Below, one piece after another: positions 1-12,516 of a DNA stretch of 64,000 nucleotides. Under the pieces are notes generated by a model that was not told the origin of the DNA, ran no database searches, and saw nothing but the letters and a program-made list of their open reading frames with translations. The position numbers and the translations under genes are program-made. Each line of letters begins with the position of its first letter. Within the stretch, counting starts at the first letter, position 1. The stretch is from Brachionus rotundiformis (lineage: Eukaryota; Rotifera; Eurotatoria; Ploima; Brachionidae). The stretch covers positions 906,213 through 970,212 of the forward strand of contig JAESIW010000162.1 in the NCBI GenBank assembly GCA_016802295.1. Reading direction: 5' to 3'.

Positions 1-2057
1 TGCTCAAATATTGATTTTCTTTAGTTTGAGTTTGAGTGTATGTTTTATCAAATAATGTAATATCTTCATCATTTCTGATCCATAAAATTTTATTCGATTT
101 AAAAACATTTGATACACATTTAAGAGAAAAGGTTGAATTGTTTGTAATCTGCTCATGACCAATTTTCTCTACTGATATGGATATTGGGACTGAAGAGAAA
201 TTTAATTATACATTTTGAATTATTTGAAAAATTTTCATTACCGAAAATAGAGGTTGTTTCAGATGGATTTGTCCAATTCAAGTATTTATCTCTTAATTGA
301 AGCTTGAATTTATAAGTTACATTTGGCAAAATTGATAATTTTAACGAATCATTGGAAACATAACTTTCAGCTTTAATTATTAATTTTTAGATAATTAATT
401 AACAAATTAATATATAATAATGTTAAATTTACGAAGTTTTAGATTTTGGCAATAAGAAAATTTCGGACATAAAAAAAATCCTTCAGCTGTTTTAGAACTC
501 AAACGACAATTGCTTTGAAAACCAACCCAATAAGGTTCTATATGATATTTGTAAACAAAATGATTACAAAAACTTTCTTTAATGCACAATTTAGCACATT
601 CTTCTTGGCTTGTTGTATTGAAAAATTTGTTATCTTTATTAAATGGAAAATTAGCTGACTGCCATTTTGAATTTTCAAATGGGACTAAAAATCAAATTTA
701 GAGTAGAAAAATTTAAAAAAATTGATCAGAATTACAATATTTTTTTGGAAATTTATAATCTTGCTCATTTTCTGAATACAAGAGTAAAATTTTCTCCGCT
801 CTAAATTTCGTATTTTCCGGTGGTTCTACAGTCCATTTCAAGTTGACTGTCAAATCTTGACTATTGACATAATTGTTCAATTTTAACTCAGGTTTTAAGT
901 CTAATAAAAAAGATTATTTTTTAAAATTTAATTTAATTAATCGTTAGCTTACTATCTAAAAGATCGTTTTTATCAAATCTAAAAGCTTTCTGGATCATTT
1001 GTTTAGATCCTATTCGAATTTCACAGAAATAAGTTTGATGTAAATTAAATGGAGAGAAATGAGGCAAGGTCATTATATCACTGATCGACGCACTATTACG
1101 CCAACTGATAGACTCTACGACTTCTTTACTTAAATCAGTTTTACATAATAGCTTAACAGTTTGACCGAATTTTAAATCTCCTATTATTTCAACTGTAACT
1201 GAGGGACTATATTGAAATTCTTTTCTTAAGAAAGGAGTCCATTTTTTCTCGTTATCACGTAAACTAATGCTAAATCTAAAATCAACAAATGGCCTTATAA
1301 TAACTGAATGTTCTTCTCTATATTGCATAATACGACGACACATTCTTCTATATCCAGCGAATTCAATGAAAAATTCATCCATATCGCATTCATCCATGAA
1401 GTAATCATATATTTCATATTCATCATATCTTCTTCGATTATTTTTTGGTACATATCTAAAATAAACTCAGTTGTAATAACTTCTATTAGAAATATTAGTT
1501 TCATACTTATTGTAATAGTCATATTCGTAAAGGACACATTTTTTTATTGACGGATCATAAGAAAAAATGTTGCATTCAAAAGGTCTGTTGGCTAAAACAT
1601 TAGTTGAATTTAGGCAATTAAGAGAACAATTGTAAGACGATAAATTATTGAACTCAGCTCTATTTTTGAAGTTTTCTCTTATCATACTTGAAGCCTTGAC
1701 AACTTCCTCTATAAAAATCAATTAATAAGAACATGATTAAACAAAAAAAAATACCGTCATCTAAAAGCTCTGGTGCTGAATATTCAATGGCATAATTATT
1801 GAACACATTAACTCGACCTACTTCGTAGAACAAAACATATTTTGTAGGCGTTTTGTTAACATTAGGCTTAAATTTCCATTTAATTGTTAATTTTAAACTC
1901 TTAATATTAGTTTGGTCAAACTCAAGCTCGATAATTGAGTCTAATAAAAAAAACTTTTTAATTTGTTTTAGATATTTATAAACAAAATACCATTTTGTGA
2001 TAGAACAGATCCAATGATTAAGCTGAAAATAACAACTTTCTCAAATAAAGCCTTCAT
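1..2057 (-). CDS. Secreted or receptor-like FN3 / PAN-like / Ig-like modular protein (3' end beyond window)
   Basis: Eight exons joined in phase: 1991-2057, 1755-1940, 1507-1708, 953-1455, 736-900, 433-684, 242-370, 1-189; about 564 residues, still open at the left edge. Residues 1-20 form a signal peptide (MKALFEKVVIFSLIIGSVLS). The rest is two copies of one module. Each has the first half of a fibronectin-III fold (LTIKWKFKP / VNLKWTVEPP, then a YVLFYE / ILLLYSE strand), a cysteine-rich PAN/Apple-like stretch (ECAKLCIKESFCNHFVYKY and NCRL in the second copy), the second half of FN3 (DFRFSISLRDNEKKW / YKFKLQLRDKYLNW) and an Ig-like strand pair (KLLCKT..ISWRN / SLKCVS..ILWIRN). Several N-glycosylation sites. 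No membrane segment is seen before the edge, so secreted and membrane forms are both possible. I do not recognise a named orthologue. Confidence 0.8.
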
Positions 2058-3584
2058 TTTTGGTCATTTAATTAGACAGAATTATTTAAGTTTAAAATAT
2101 GTTTTTTAATAAACTTAAATTTGCTTTCTTTCTAGGTTATCTAGACAGTGTAATTAAATTATTTCGATCTCAAAAAAATAATCTAAAAAAATAAACATTA
2201 AATTAAACAACGTATTTATTGATTTGGTTTTTTAATTTTAAAAGATTAAGTTTTTTTTTACGTCTTCATCTAAATATAAACTAGGTGATTAAAGTATTTT
2301 TTTTAAAAGGTCTATAAAAGAGTGTTAAAATATGTAACGAAATTAAATGAGGAGATAAGATTATGCTTCTATATAATTTAATACAAACCATATTCGTGCA
2401 TAAAATTTTAGTTTAACAGATCTCATTGTATCCTAAATAAATTTGTTGGATCGCCTCAAAAATTTGTATTCTTTTCTAGCTAATTTAAAACATGATTTTT
2501 TTTCATTTATTATTATTATATTCGAATATGTCCATAATTATCTAATTGATTAATAATTTCTAAACATTCTTCAATAATTTTCTAAATCAAAAAATAAATT
2601 ATTTCATAATTAATAATTATTGAATGTAAATAATTTTTTATTCAACCATGAAAAATTATGCAAATAATATAAAAAATTTTATTTAAAAAAATTATACTGA
2701 CTTAATTAAAATTTCATTATTATTAATATAACTTTTTAGAGAAAATTTAAATTAGAAACTTTTAAAAATTGGTGCTCAAAGCCTACATTCAAACTTAAAT
2801 ATAAAATTATAATTGAAAACAGAACCTATTTGACAATTGAAAAAATATAGGGATAAGATTTTGTAAATGATTTGAAAAGTAATTAAATTGAATTTTTTTC
2901 TGAAAAATAAAAACAGATTTTAGTTATTTAATTTTTTTTAAAAATTCCAATATGTTTACTGAGTAAATTAAATGAAGTTAGATGGTGAGATACTAAAATT
3001 ATGAAAAAAAATACTTGTAGATAAAAATTCATATTCAATTAAATTAGAAATATATTTGACTGATAATATTTCTCATTAAGAATTTTTGATCAAAAAAATA
3101 AACGATCATTTTTGATAAGATGGAAAATAAATTTTTAAAAACTGTTTATAATGATGAACATTAATAAATTAGAATTTACTTGAGAATAATTATCAATCAT
3201 TAAACTAATTAAAAAAATCAACTTTATATATATTAGTTTTCTTTATATATATAACATTTTTAAAAAATTTAAATTAAACTAATTTGAAAATTATTAAATA
3301 TAAACATTTAAATATTCAAAATTTTAATGAGTTTTATAATAACTCAAAATTAATTGATATAATTCATAGCTTTTTAAACAAATTAACAAATTTGATATAA
3401 AATTGATTTTACTTTTATTTATATCTTTCTCAACTTTGTCTTAGTTAAGACAATAAATAATACACAATATTTTTTTTTAAACTATAGAGTGTAATTTTTG
3501 CCATATATTAAAAAAAACTCTTAAATTTAAAATTATTCAAGTTATAACAGGTTTTTTATTGATTAAAAAAAGGACGATAACTAA
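2058..3584. other. Intergenic, divergent gene pair
   Basis: A/T-rich spacer between the 5' ends of the minus-strand FN3/PAN gene and the plus-strand MRPS15 gene, so both promoters should lie here. I see no coding exon, tRNA or repeat in it. Confidence 0.6.
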
Positions 3585-4665
3585 ATGGCGTACCTGATTG
3601 GGAAAAAAATTTTCAATCAAAATCTCTTTAAATTCAATTCTTTTTCCAAAGGTATGAACGATAAAATCAGCTTTACTAAAATATTTTCTTAAATTTTTGA
3701 AAAAGTTTTAGCAAACTCCATCGTTATCCGAGGAATCATCACACAAAATGAAAAAGAATGGATCAAAGAAAATAGCAAAAAGCTTCTTGAAAAAGTTAAA
3801 AACGAAAATTCTATTGTATTAAATATTGAAAAAACTTCCCCTCAGCTTTATTTTGATAAATCATCTCAACTAAAAAAGTAAATAAGTTTTTTAACATTTT
3901 CAAATTGATAAAATTATAATTTAAGTGCCGATGAACTCATCAAAAAGATTTTAAGTTTAGAATACGCTTCAAGAGTAAAATATAATTACAATATAATTAA
4001 ATGAAAAACTTATAATTTTTAAACTTTTTTAGAATGATTTTAAGCGTTACGAAAATTATTTGATTCAAAAAGAGTTCCAACGACTGCCAACCGAGCAAGA
4101 TTCTCTAGAAATTCAAAGTAATTTATTAATATCTATTTATTTAACTAAAAATTGCCATTCTTCCCTAAGTTGCTTTACATACGATGAACATTCAACGAAT
4201 GATAAAAAACTTAGAAGATTTTAATGGAAAGGTAATTTATTTAAACTAACTATTACAAATCTTTTTTAAAATTATTTTTCAAATTTATAATTAAATATTA
4301 TATATTTAAAGAACAAAAGTGTTGAATTTTTTCTGTATCGTCAAATTCATCGGAGAGATCGGCTTATGCTTCAACTGTTTTATAAGGACAATAAACGATT
4401 TGAATGGTTAATAGAAAAACTTAACCTCAAAAATTATGAAATCCAAGAGACTCATCCATATAAAAGAGTTACACGATATGAAAAATTTATAGCCGAAGTA
4501 AAGAAATCAACTCGAGAAAAACGGCTTGATAAACTTAAGCAACTAAAGCTCGAATTCCAGAGCAAAAAGAAGCAATTTTTGACAGAAAAAAATAAGGTTT
4601 TGGAAGAAATTAATCAAGAAATAAAAGAATTGGGTTTTGACGATGTTCAATTTCTTCAAAATTAA
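3585..4665 (+). CDS. MRPS15: Mitochondrial small-subunit ribosomal protein uS15m
   Basis: Six exons: 3585-3651, 3712-3877, 3926-3974, 4033-4117, 4170-4231, 4312-4665; 260 residues. The N-terminus (MAYLIGKKIFNQNLFKF) is basic and aromatic like a mitochondrial import signal. The S15 core follows: EIQIALHTMNIQRMIKNL, then HRRDRLMLQLFYKDNKRFEW with the conserved HRR-D helix, and the animal-specific tail HPYKRVTRYEKF seen in mitochondrial uS15. A lysine- and glutamate-rich helix closes the protein. uS15 binds 16S-type rRNA at the platform of the mitoribosomal small subunit. The start was chosen because it gives the import signal and the frame closes exactly across five introns of about 50-80 nt. 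Confidence 0.93.
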
Positions 4666-6391
4666 ACTAAATAAAGAATGTATTATATGAAATTCTTTCA
4701 TAAAATTAAAAATTTGACAAGAGGCTTTTTGAGCTAAAATAATTATTTGTATGAGCTTATCTTTTTTTATCCTTTATAATTTGAATTTTTCTGAAGCAAA
4801 AATTAATTCATATTATAATTATTAGTTTGTTCCATTCAATATTTGTCTAAAATCGATAAAATCCAAAACACAAAAAAGTAAGAGAGTCTCTTGTCCATTT
4901 TATTTAGATAATTATTTATAATTAGTTAATTAAAAAAATTAAATTCATACTAGAAGATTAAAAAAAATGTAGTAAACTAACCTTTATTTATGAATATTTT
5001 TAAGTATTTAAAGCCGTAACATAAAATATCTCGTTGATTAAAACAAAATAATTATTAAAAGGGATACTGTTTAAGCTTTTATAAATTTCGGAATATTCAT
5101 CTATAAATAATAAAAAATTGTCATTCTGGTTTCTTGAAAAAAATCAATAAATAAATCGATAGATAGTAATCAAATAACAAAAATACCATTACTAAATACT
5201 GGAGCCAACTTGATTCTCTACAATTAAAATGTATCAAAATACCCTTAGCTATTATTGAACTGGAATATTTTCAAAAATCAATTTTTTTATTGATTATTTA
5301 TGTTCATCTCTTTAGTGCTTACACTTGATTTATTTAAGTAAATCACATAGCTGACCGAATCTTAAGATAAATAAAATTGCCTGAATACCACCAAGAAAAA
5401 CAGATAATTATAAAAAAAATCGCCTTATTAGAAAAACTTCAATTAAAGAAACATAAATATTCGTTTCGTAAGATACTAATAAAAATAGGAATAAAAAATA
5501 AGATATTTTAAAATCATTATCAACAACTAAATAATCAAAAATTGGAGATTCCGAGTATCAATTTGCATGCATTTTACCATTTTAACTGTAGCCTTATCAA
5601 TAATAAATTCTGTTTTATTTCGTTAAACTTAAATTTTATTTATTCACTAATTAATTATTAATAAATAAAATTTAGTTACTGAAAACAACTTAAAGAACCA
5701 TTTTTTATTCCTTGAACAATATTTATTGAATATCAAACTGTTCAAATAAAAAATTTCTGATAATTAGATATGAATCTAGGTTAAACATGTCTGCATGTCT
5801 ATAAGATGATATTTGGATTTAAAACTGTTGTTTTAAACTTAATCGTGAAACTAATGATCTATAGCATTGCAATTTAAAGAGCTTGTTCCTCCTGGAACTA
5901 TCAATTAAGAAGCATTTTTATTTATGTCAATTTTAACTCTTGACTTAATGCCTAAAAAATTATAAACAGACATTTCTGTACTAAAATAAGTTTAAATATC
6001 TCATTTTTTTGAGGTAAACATGTTTTCAAGTGAATTACTGTTTTGCTTATTTTGTTATTAATTTAATATTAACATATTCTTTAACTTACATAGATTATTA
6101 TACTTTGCTTTATTAATATTTTTAATATCTTGATATTTATTTAAATCCTTTTATTAGTAAAATGAGCGGAATTAATTATTCTTCAAACATAAATTTTAAA
6201 ATTAAAATAAAAAATAAATTAATTAACAAAATTTTTGTATATAAGACAATTAAAATACTTACATTTTTTAAAAAACTTAAATGCAAATATTAAAAAATCT
6301 CAACACTTGTTGTACATTTGATTTCATTCCTATAATTTATAATTAAAGAAATTGAAAAATTCAAATTAAAACTGATAGCGATTTCAAGAGA
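4666..6391. other. Intergenic
   Basis: A/T-rich spacer between MRPS15 and the PCED1-like gene. No open frame or recognised RNA gene. Composition is somewhat less repetitive around 5550-5950 than in the flanks, but I cannot assign a function. Confidence 0.5.
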
Positions 6392-7976
6392 ATGTCTAGT
6401 ATTTTGGCAGATATTTTTACGAGTAAAGAGGCTCGTGAAATACTTAAAAACAAATTTGTTTTGATGATTGGTGATTCAGGTAGCTTGTTTAAAAAGAGTT
6501 TTTTTATGTTTGTATTTTGATGATTTTGAAGTCGTTAGATCATGCTATAAAGATTTAATAAAAATATTACAAACAGACGCTCATCTTCAAGATCAACAAC
6601 TTAAAGCAAAAGTAATTATTAGTTCTGAGGAACAAAAAACTGTTTAATGATTGTTAAGGGTGAGATAACATTTGAAAACGATAAATTATTAGAAGGAGGT
6701 TCTTATGGAGTGATGTCTAACGATGTGACTTACACTGAAGTTAGTTTTTCTTACATTAACACTCAAAAAAACAACTGGTCTTTTCGGCCAATTTAATGAT
6801 ACTTTAAGATTTAATATCTTTTTTAACAGTTCATTAGTGAATTTTTAATTCCAACTTAATAGTAACTTTTTTGAGTGTTGAAAAATTAATATTATTTTAA
6901 AATTTTGATATTTAAGGTTCGAGAATTTAAAACAAATATTCATTTAGTTCGTTTTTACTTTATAACTAGATGTTATTCTGATTATTTGGTAAGTATCTGT
7001 GAGGATATAAAAGATGAAGTTGAAAAACCTGATGTCGTTATAATGAATAGTGGTTGCTGGGATATTACTAGGTAATTTAAACACAATCGAAATTTAAAGC
7101 TTCTTTAAGTTTAAAATCTTGCTAAATTTTAGATATGGCATCAATTCAATAAATGAATATAAGAAAAATCTCCCAATGGGAATATTTTCATTGATTAAAG
7201 TTTTACCAATTACCACTGTATTTATATGGAATACAACTCTTCCATTATCTAAAGAAGTAAAAGGAGGCTTCATGATTCCAGAAATTTATGAAAGACAAAG
7301 CAAGCTAAGAGAAGACGTCTTGGAGGCCAACTTTTTTGCTTCTAAAGTTATGAAAGAATTTAATTTAGACATTTTAGATCTACATTATTATTTTCTCAAA
7401 CATATTCAACGTCGAGCAAAAGATGGAATTCACTGGGACGCAACAGCTCATAGAAGAATAACAAATTTAATATTAAATCATTTATGTGATGCTTGGGATA
7501 TTAAGACACCTGGACGAATTATTTTTAAAAATGATATCAAAATGATGGATCTTCCTGAAAATTATAAATTTTACGACGAACAAGAAAATATATCTAATAA
7601 TTCAAGTGCGTTACCAAATGATTTGGTAAATAAAATTGATCGAGTAGTTAATTCAATTGATAAAGAATGCCCTGAACAATATTCAAATAGAAACTCAAAA
7701 CGTTTTAAAATCAATAATAATTTCGGAAACAGTGCAAATAATTATTTACACTCAAATCAAATAAACCAAGTTTCTACTCAGCTTCCATTTAACACGTATC
7801 AATTGAATAATCAAAAAGTTAACCAAGCTGCCAAAATTCAACTACAAAATCAACTAACTCAAATGTTCACTCCTATTTTACATGAGAAATTGATACAAGC
7901 AAATTTATTTCATAATCAAAATCAAAACTTAAATTCAAGACAAAATTATAAAAGAAAATTTCCATTTGAAGACTAA
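6392..7976 (+). CDS. PCED1: PC-esterase domain-containing protein (SGNH hydrolase fold), PCED1-like
   Basis: Five exons: 6392-6479, 6532-6611, 6659-6739, 6917-7071, 7133-7976; 415 residues. Resembles PCED1A/B (FAM113): the block-I motif FVLMIGDS carries the putative nucleophile serine, followed by VRSCYKDLIKILQ, the LKAKGEITFENDKLLEGG segment, VIMNSGCWDITRY in the block-III position, and KDGIHWDATAHR with the Asp/His pair expected of block V. The C-terminal ~140 residues are Asn/Gln-rich, low-complexity and probably disordered. PCED proteins belong to the GDSL/SGNH esterase clan, but their substrate is not established, so activity is inferred only from conserved motifs. Vertebrate genomes carry PCED1A and PCED1B; orthology to one of them is not resolvable here. 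Confidence 0.88.
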
Positions 7977-8583
7977 GTGGTTGCTAAGCAAAAACTTTTT
8001 GTTACTTTTTTTGATACTAATGAAAAACTTGTATTATTTTGTAATTTTGACCATAAATAAGTTGTTCATATTATGTGCTATTATATTTATATTAAACTAA
8101 TAAAACATTTAATTAACTTAATTGTAACTATCACATTGATAGTAGCCATGCAACCGATTTAAAAATTTTGAAATAAAATATTTAAAAGAGAAAAATAGAA
8201 AAACGCTTAATTTCAAAAAATCGAATTGCACGATTTCTTTAAATTTAGGTCAGAATTATCTTAATTTTGTTTAAAGCCGTTGTTTTGTTTAAAAAAATAT
8301 TAAACTCAAATAAAGTTCAAGTATTTTAAGTATTTTTCAAAATGTAAAACTTGCTTCAATATAAGCTCTAAATTTTAATCTAACTTAATATATTTAAAAA
8401 AATTATTTTCTTGAATAAGCATTTTTTAAAATACATGCAAAGGAAACGTTTAATCATTAAAATTAACAGTATTTACATAAAAAAAACAAATTTTCTCATT
8501 TAGCAAATATATCTTGATTTCATAATATCAAAATCTTAAAATTTCAATGTTTTTGATTAAGTCTCTTTTAGTTTAGATATTAA
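7977..8583. other. Intergenic
   Basis: A/T-rich spacer between two plus-strand genes; nothing recognised. It should contain the PCED1-like 3' UTR and the promoter of the first ELOVL gene. Confidence 0.5.
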
Positions 8584-9574
8584 ATGGAATATTTAATCCA
8601 TAATTATAACATTTACATGTCTCGAGGAGACAACCGAGTTAAATACTGGTTTGGGATGGAAACACCATGGCTTACTCTGATTATTTTAGGAATTTATATT
8701 GCATCGATTGTTGGAATAAAAAAATTTATGTCGAATCGAAAACCATTCGAATTAAGAGAATTTATGATATTATATAATTTTCTTCAAGTTGTCGCTTCAT
8801 TTTATATATTTATTGAAGTCAGTTAAAATTTAAAATTTTACATTTATTAATTTACTCTAAAGGTTGCGGTTGTAGCTATTAAAAGCAAATACAGTATGAC
8901 TTGTGAACCAGTTGATTATACGAATAATCCGCTGGCAATTCGAGTAATCTTTATAGAATTAAACTCAAAATTAAACTTGTTCGTTTTTAAAAAAGATGGC
9001 ATCAGTTCTTCATTTCTACTATATAATGAAACTAGTAGATCTCATTGATACCGTAAAAAACGTTTAAATTTTAATAAATTTTGGATTTTAGTTATATATA
9101 CAAGGTGATATTTGCATTTAGGAAAAAATCAAATCAAATTAGTTTTTTGCATGTTTTCCACCACTCTAGCATGGTTATTAATTCTTGGTGTGGAGTTAAA
9201 TGGGTTGCAGGAGGTCAAAGTAAGACTAAAATAAAAAATTAAAAAATTAAACATTTTCATGTCTATATACCAAAGCCTTCTTTTTATGTTGTTTGAATTC
9301 ATTAGTACATTCAATTATGTATGGTTACTATGGTCTTTCAGCTTGTGGTCCCTCAGTTCAAAAATATTTATGGTGGAAAAAGTATTTGACTCAGTTACAA
9401 TTGGTTCAATTTTTTGTAATAATGACTCATGCCGTAGTAAATATATTTCAAAAAAATTGCGCTTATCAAAAAGGATACAGCATTGCATTTGTTTTGTATG
9501 GAGTTTTTATTACAAGTTTATTTCTTAACTTTTATCATAAATCATACTCAAAACAGAATAAAAAATTAAAATAA
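8584..9574 (+). CDS. ELOVL: Elongation of very-long-chain fatty acids protein, copy A
   Basis: Five exons: 8584-8817, 8863-8943, 8996-9052, 9105-9219, 9276-9574; 261 residues. ELOVL enzymes are ER multi-pass 3-ketoacyl-CoA synthases that condense malonyl-CoA with an acyl-CoA. Diagnostic features in order: WFGMETPW near the start, NRKPFELREFMILYNFLQV, LVDLIDTV, RKKSNQISFLHVFHHSSM containing the HxxHH histidine box, GVKWVAGGQ, LNSLVHSIMYGYYGL, KYLWWKKYLTQLQLVQFF and a basic C-terminal tail suited to ER retention (KSYSKQNKKLK). The ELOVL4/7-like wording (WWKKYLTQLQLVQF) suggests that clade, not ELOVL3/6. The start fits because the family N-terminus is short. It is paralogous to the gene at 11373-12516. 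Confidence 0.94.
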
Positions 9575-9954
9575 TAAATATTAGTTAGAATGTGCAGAAT
9601 CTTTTTCGGCAAGTTAATTTCAATCAAATTAAGAATAGACAAATAGTGATTTCAAATAATTTGAATCTTTTTTAAAAATTCCCAAAAATAATTTCTTTTA
9701 AAGTTTCTTCTCTTATTAATTATGATAAATCAGTTTTTTTATACATTTTGATTTTAATAAATTTAATAAAAATTTTTTTTATTTTAATCTATTTTAAAAA
9801 TCAATTATTAAATACAATTGATAAGAAAAATGTTTATCTCTGTTTATTTAGGAATTTTTATTTTATAAACATAATTGAATATTTTGTTAAGCTCTAATTT
9901 ATCTTCTTTAAAAATTTGGAATTTATGATTATTATTTATGATATTTGAAACATT
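9575..9954. other. Intergenic, convergent gene ends
   Basis: Short A/T-rich spacer between the 3' ends of ELOVL copy A (plus) and ARPC4 (minus). Nothing else is seen. Confidence 0.5.
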
Positions 9955-10610
9955 TTAATAAAACTGTTTAAAAAACTCTTCGGCACAAGTACGTCCTCTT
10001 GAATTCACTGATAGTTTCATGTCACTAATTTCTTTATCAATATCTTCCATAAAAGAAATAATAAAATCAACTAATTTTTGCCTGTACATTAATTCTGAAT
10101 GTGTGTTGGTTATCAAAAAACTTATGTCATAATCCTAAAAATTCAAATTTAAAAATAATTTTAAATAATTTACTATATACTTTAATTGGCTTTCGTCTTA
10201 GTATAATGAAACTATCTGCTCTCATCATCATAAATCTCATGAATTTATGACACAAAATCCGTTCTAAATCGTCAGCCTAAAAACGAAAAATTATCTTAAA
10301 TAAGTTTTATATTTTTTTACCTTTTTTATGGCAATTGAAATACGTATTGAATTTACTGAACCTTCAATCAAAACACGCTCATTATCGTTGCGGCTAATCA
10401 CCACAGGAGTTAAGAGAAGTTCTTTCGATTTCCTAAAAGATATTTAGAATAAAATAACCTTTTTATTAAAGGGAAAATTTTATTTTACCTAACTTCTACT
10501 TCTGGTTTATTGTGTCGTTCAACTACTCTAGAATCGAAATTTTGAATACATAAAGATGCCTGAAGTGTAGCTCTAACTGCATTTAAATAGGGTTTAAGGG
10601 TTGAAGTCAT
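9955..10610 (-). CDS. ARPC4: Actin-related protein 2/3 complex subunit 4 (p20)
   Basis: Four exons: 10489-10610, 10321-10432, 10181-10276, 9955-10134; 169 residues, close to the usual 168. Conservation is very high throughout: MTSTLKPYLNAVRATLQASL at the start, VVERHNKPEVEVRKSKELLL, NERVLIEGSVNSIRISIAIK, LERILCHKFMRFMMMRA, FIILRRKPIKDYDISFLI, LVDFIISFMEDIDKEISDMK. ARPC4 is a core scaffold subunit of the Arp2/3 complex that nucleates branched actin filaments in the cytoplasm. The gene was not visible as a long open frame because it is cut by three introns of about 46-56 nt. It lies between two ELOVL paralogues. Confidence 0.97.
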
Positions 10611-11372
10611 TTTAAAAAAAAGCTATCTTTCAATAAAAAAATGATAATTTAAGATTTAAAAAAATAATCGTCTTAAAAAAATCAAATAGAGATAAAAAAT
10701 TAAATATATTTTTTAAGGAGAAATAGTCATTTATTTTGATTATATTCGTATACTTCATTTTATTTTAGAATAAATTTTAATAAAATATTAACTATGCTTA
10801 AAAATCTTCTTATTAAGTCAGTTTTATTTAGAAGAGTTAGTTTTTTTTTATTTTTTTATAAAAAAGTTTAGGTTTAATTTTATTATCTTTTTTAAGATAG
10901 CAATAAAATTAACAATAAACCAAAAAAAATGTTTAGGCTTTTTTGATTATAAAAAATAATTAAAATTTGTTTTTAATTTAAACGAAAGAAAATTTAATTT
11001 TGTGTTTGGAAACTACTGGATTCGATGGATGTAGATGATTGAAATGTATTACTTAAATAATAATTTTCAGTTTTTTCGCGTCAAAATAAAAAATTTAATC
11101 ATTGATTTCTTTTTATTATCGATAATTTGGAGTTTAAGTTTTTTTGAATTTGCATTTGAAATATCATTATAAGTTGAATATAAATTTATCTGATAGGCTA
11201 TCAGACTTTATTTCAAATTATTTAAAATTTCATTCAAAATTTTAATATAAGTAATGTAGATAATTCGATAAGAGATAATAAAATTATCAATATTTATTCT
11301 AAATATGAATAAATTTTCAGAAATTTAAAAAATAAATATAAAATAAAAGAAGCTTTGAAACTATTGATTATA
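10611..11372. other. Intergenic
   Basis: A/T-rich spacer between ELOVL copy B 3' end and ARPC4 5' end, both on the minus strand; no coding or RNA feature recognised. Confidence 0.5.
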
Positions 11373-12516
11373 TTATTTTTCCTTGGCTGATTCACCATTT
11401 GAGGATGTCTTTCCATGTGATACTAAACGTTTTATGTAGGATTGGACATAAAAGTTGATAAAAAATCCAGTAATAATCATTCCGTATATCAAATATGATA
11501 ATGAAAAGGCCTTTGGAAATGAACACTCAGCATTAAAGTTAATGAGTGAGTGAATCATTACTGCAAAAAATTGTATCTTTAAAAAAAATAATAGCTTTAA
11601 AAATTTGTATATTCTTTATTATCTTACTAATTGCAATTGAGTTATATATCGTTTCCACCATAGATATTTTTGAACAGCTGGCCCTAAAGCTGACAAACCA
11701 TAATAAGCATACATTACCGAATGAACAAATGAATTTAGCATGCATAAGAAAAAGGCTTAAGTAAAAATTAATTTTTAAAAAAAATTAATTCTAGTTCCAG
11801 AAATTTACTTTGACCTCCTCCAACATATTTAAGGCCGATCCAAGCATAGGGAAACATAGTAAAATGGTGAAAAACATGCAAAAATGTAATTTGATTTGTC
11901 TTTTTGCGAAATGCAAAACACAGCTAAATACAAAAATAATCATATATCATTTTGATAGGGGAAATCTACTGTATCAACAAAATCAATCAATTTAGATATG
12001 TAGTAGAACCATAAAACAGATACCATCTTAATTTTTATTTTAATATTAAGATTGTCACTTTTATTTTAATTTACTCTCATAGCAAGTGGATCTTCTGAGT
12101 AATCAACAGTTTGGCAAACATAACTGTAATTACTTTTGTAGGATACAATCAAAAGCTTAAATAAATGAAATTTTAAAAAAAATTTATAATTATATTTAAA
12201 AATTACCTCTGCAAAAATATAAAACGATCCAATTACTTGAATAAAATTGTAAATAACTAAAAACCATTTTAAATTAAAAGGCTTTCTATTCTCCATATAT
12301 TTATTAATCAATGGAATTGATATTAAATAAGCAATCATGTATAAGATTGTCTTTATTGGAGTTGCCATAAGCATCCAATTACGAACTCTGGGGTCTATTA
12401 AGGAAAAATTATGAAGATTTAATTTGATTTAATTTCCGATTCATAATTTTATATTTACCGCCTTGATTTAGATAATATTGGTAAATTTCATTTAAGGACA
12501 TGTTTTGTTCTAACAT
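11373..12516 (-). CDS. ELOVL: Elongation of very-long-chain fatty acids protein, copy B
   Basis: Seven exons: 12459-12516, 12207-12394, 12075-12155, 11970-12026, 11809-11923, 11628-11755, 11373-11576; 276 residues. Carries the whole ELOVL signature: YYLNQGDPRVRNWMLMATP, NRKPFNLKWFLVIYNFIQV, KLIDFVDT, RKKTNQITFLHVFHH with the HxxHH box, LKYVGGGQ, LNSFVHSVMYAYYGLSALGP and KYLWWKRYITQLQL. The tail ends KTSSNGESAKEK. Exons 3-5 are 81, 57 and 115 nt, identical in length to exons 2-4 of copy A, and four intron positions coincide, so the two genes are paralogues by duplication with gain or loss of two other introns. Substrate preference cannot be told from sequence. Confidence 0.94.

Noticed and set aside
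1295..1550. Open frames on both strands over the FN3/PAN gene
   Set aside because: They overlap a better-supported exon frame (953-1455) and contain low-complexity Ile/Phe/Ser runs; shadows of the real gene.
9129..9528. Alternative frames across ELOVL copy A (minus 9129-9314, plus 9259-9528)
   Set aside because: The spliced plus-strand ELOVL frame with the histidine box and WWKKYLTQLQL explains the sequence.
11546..11995. Plus-strand frames across ELOVL copy B
   Set aside because: Antisense shadows of exons 5-7 of a convincing minus-strand gene.
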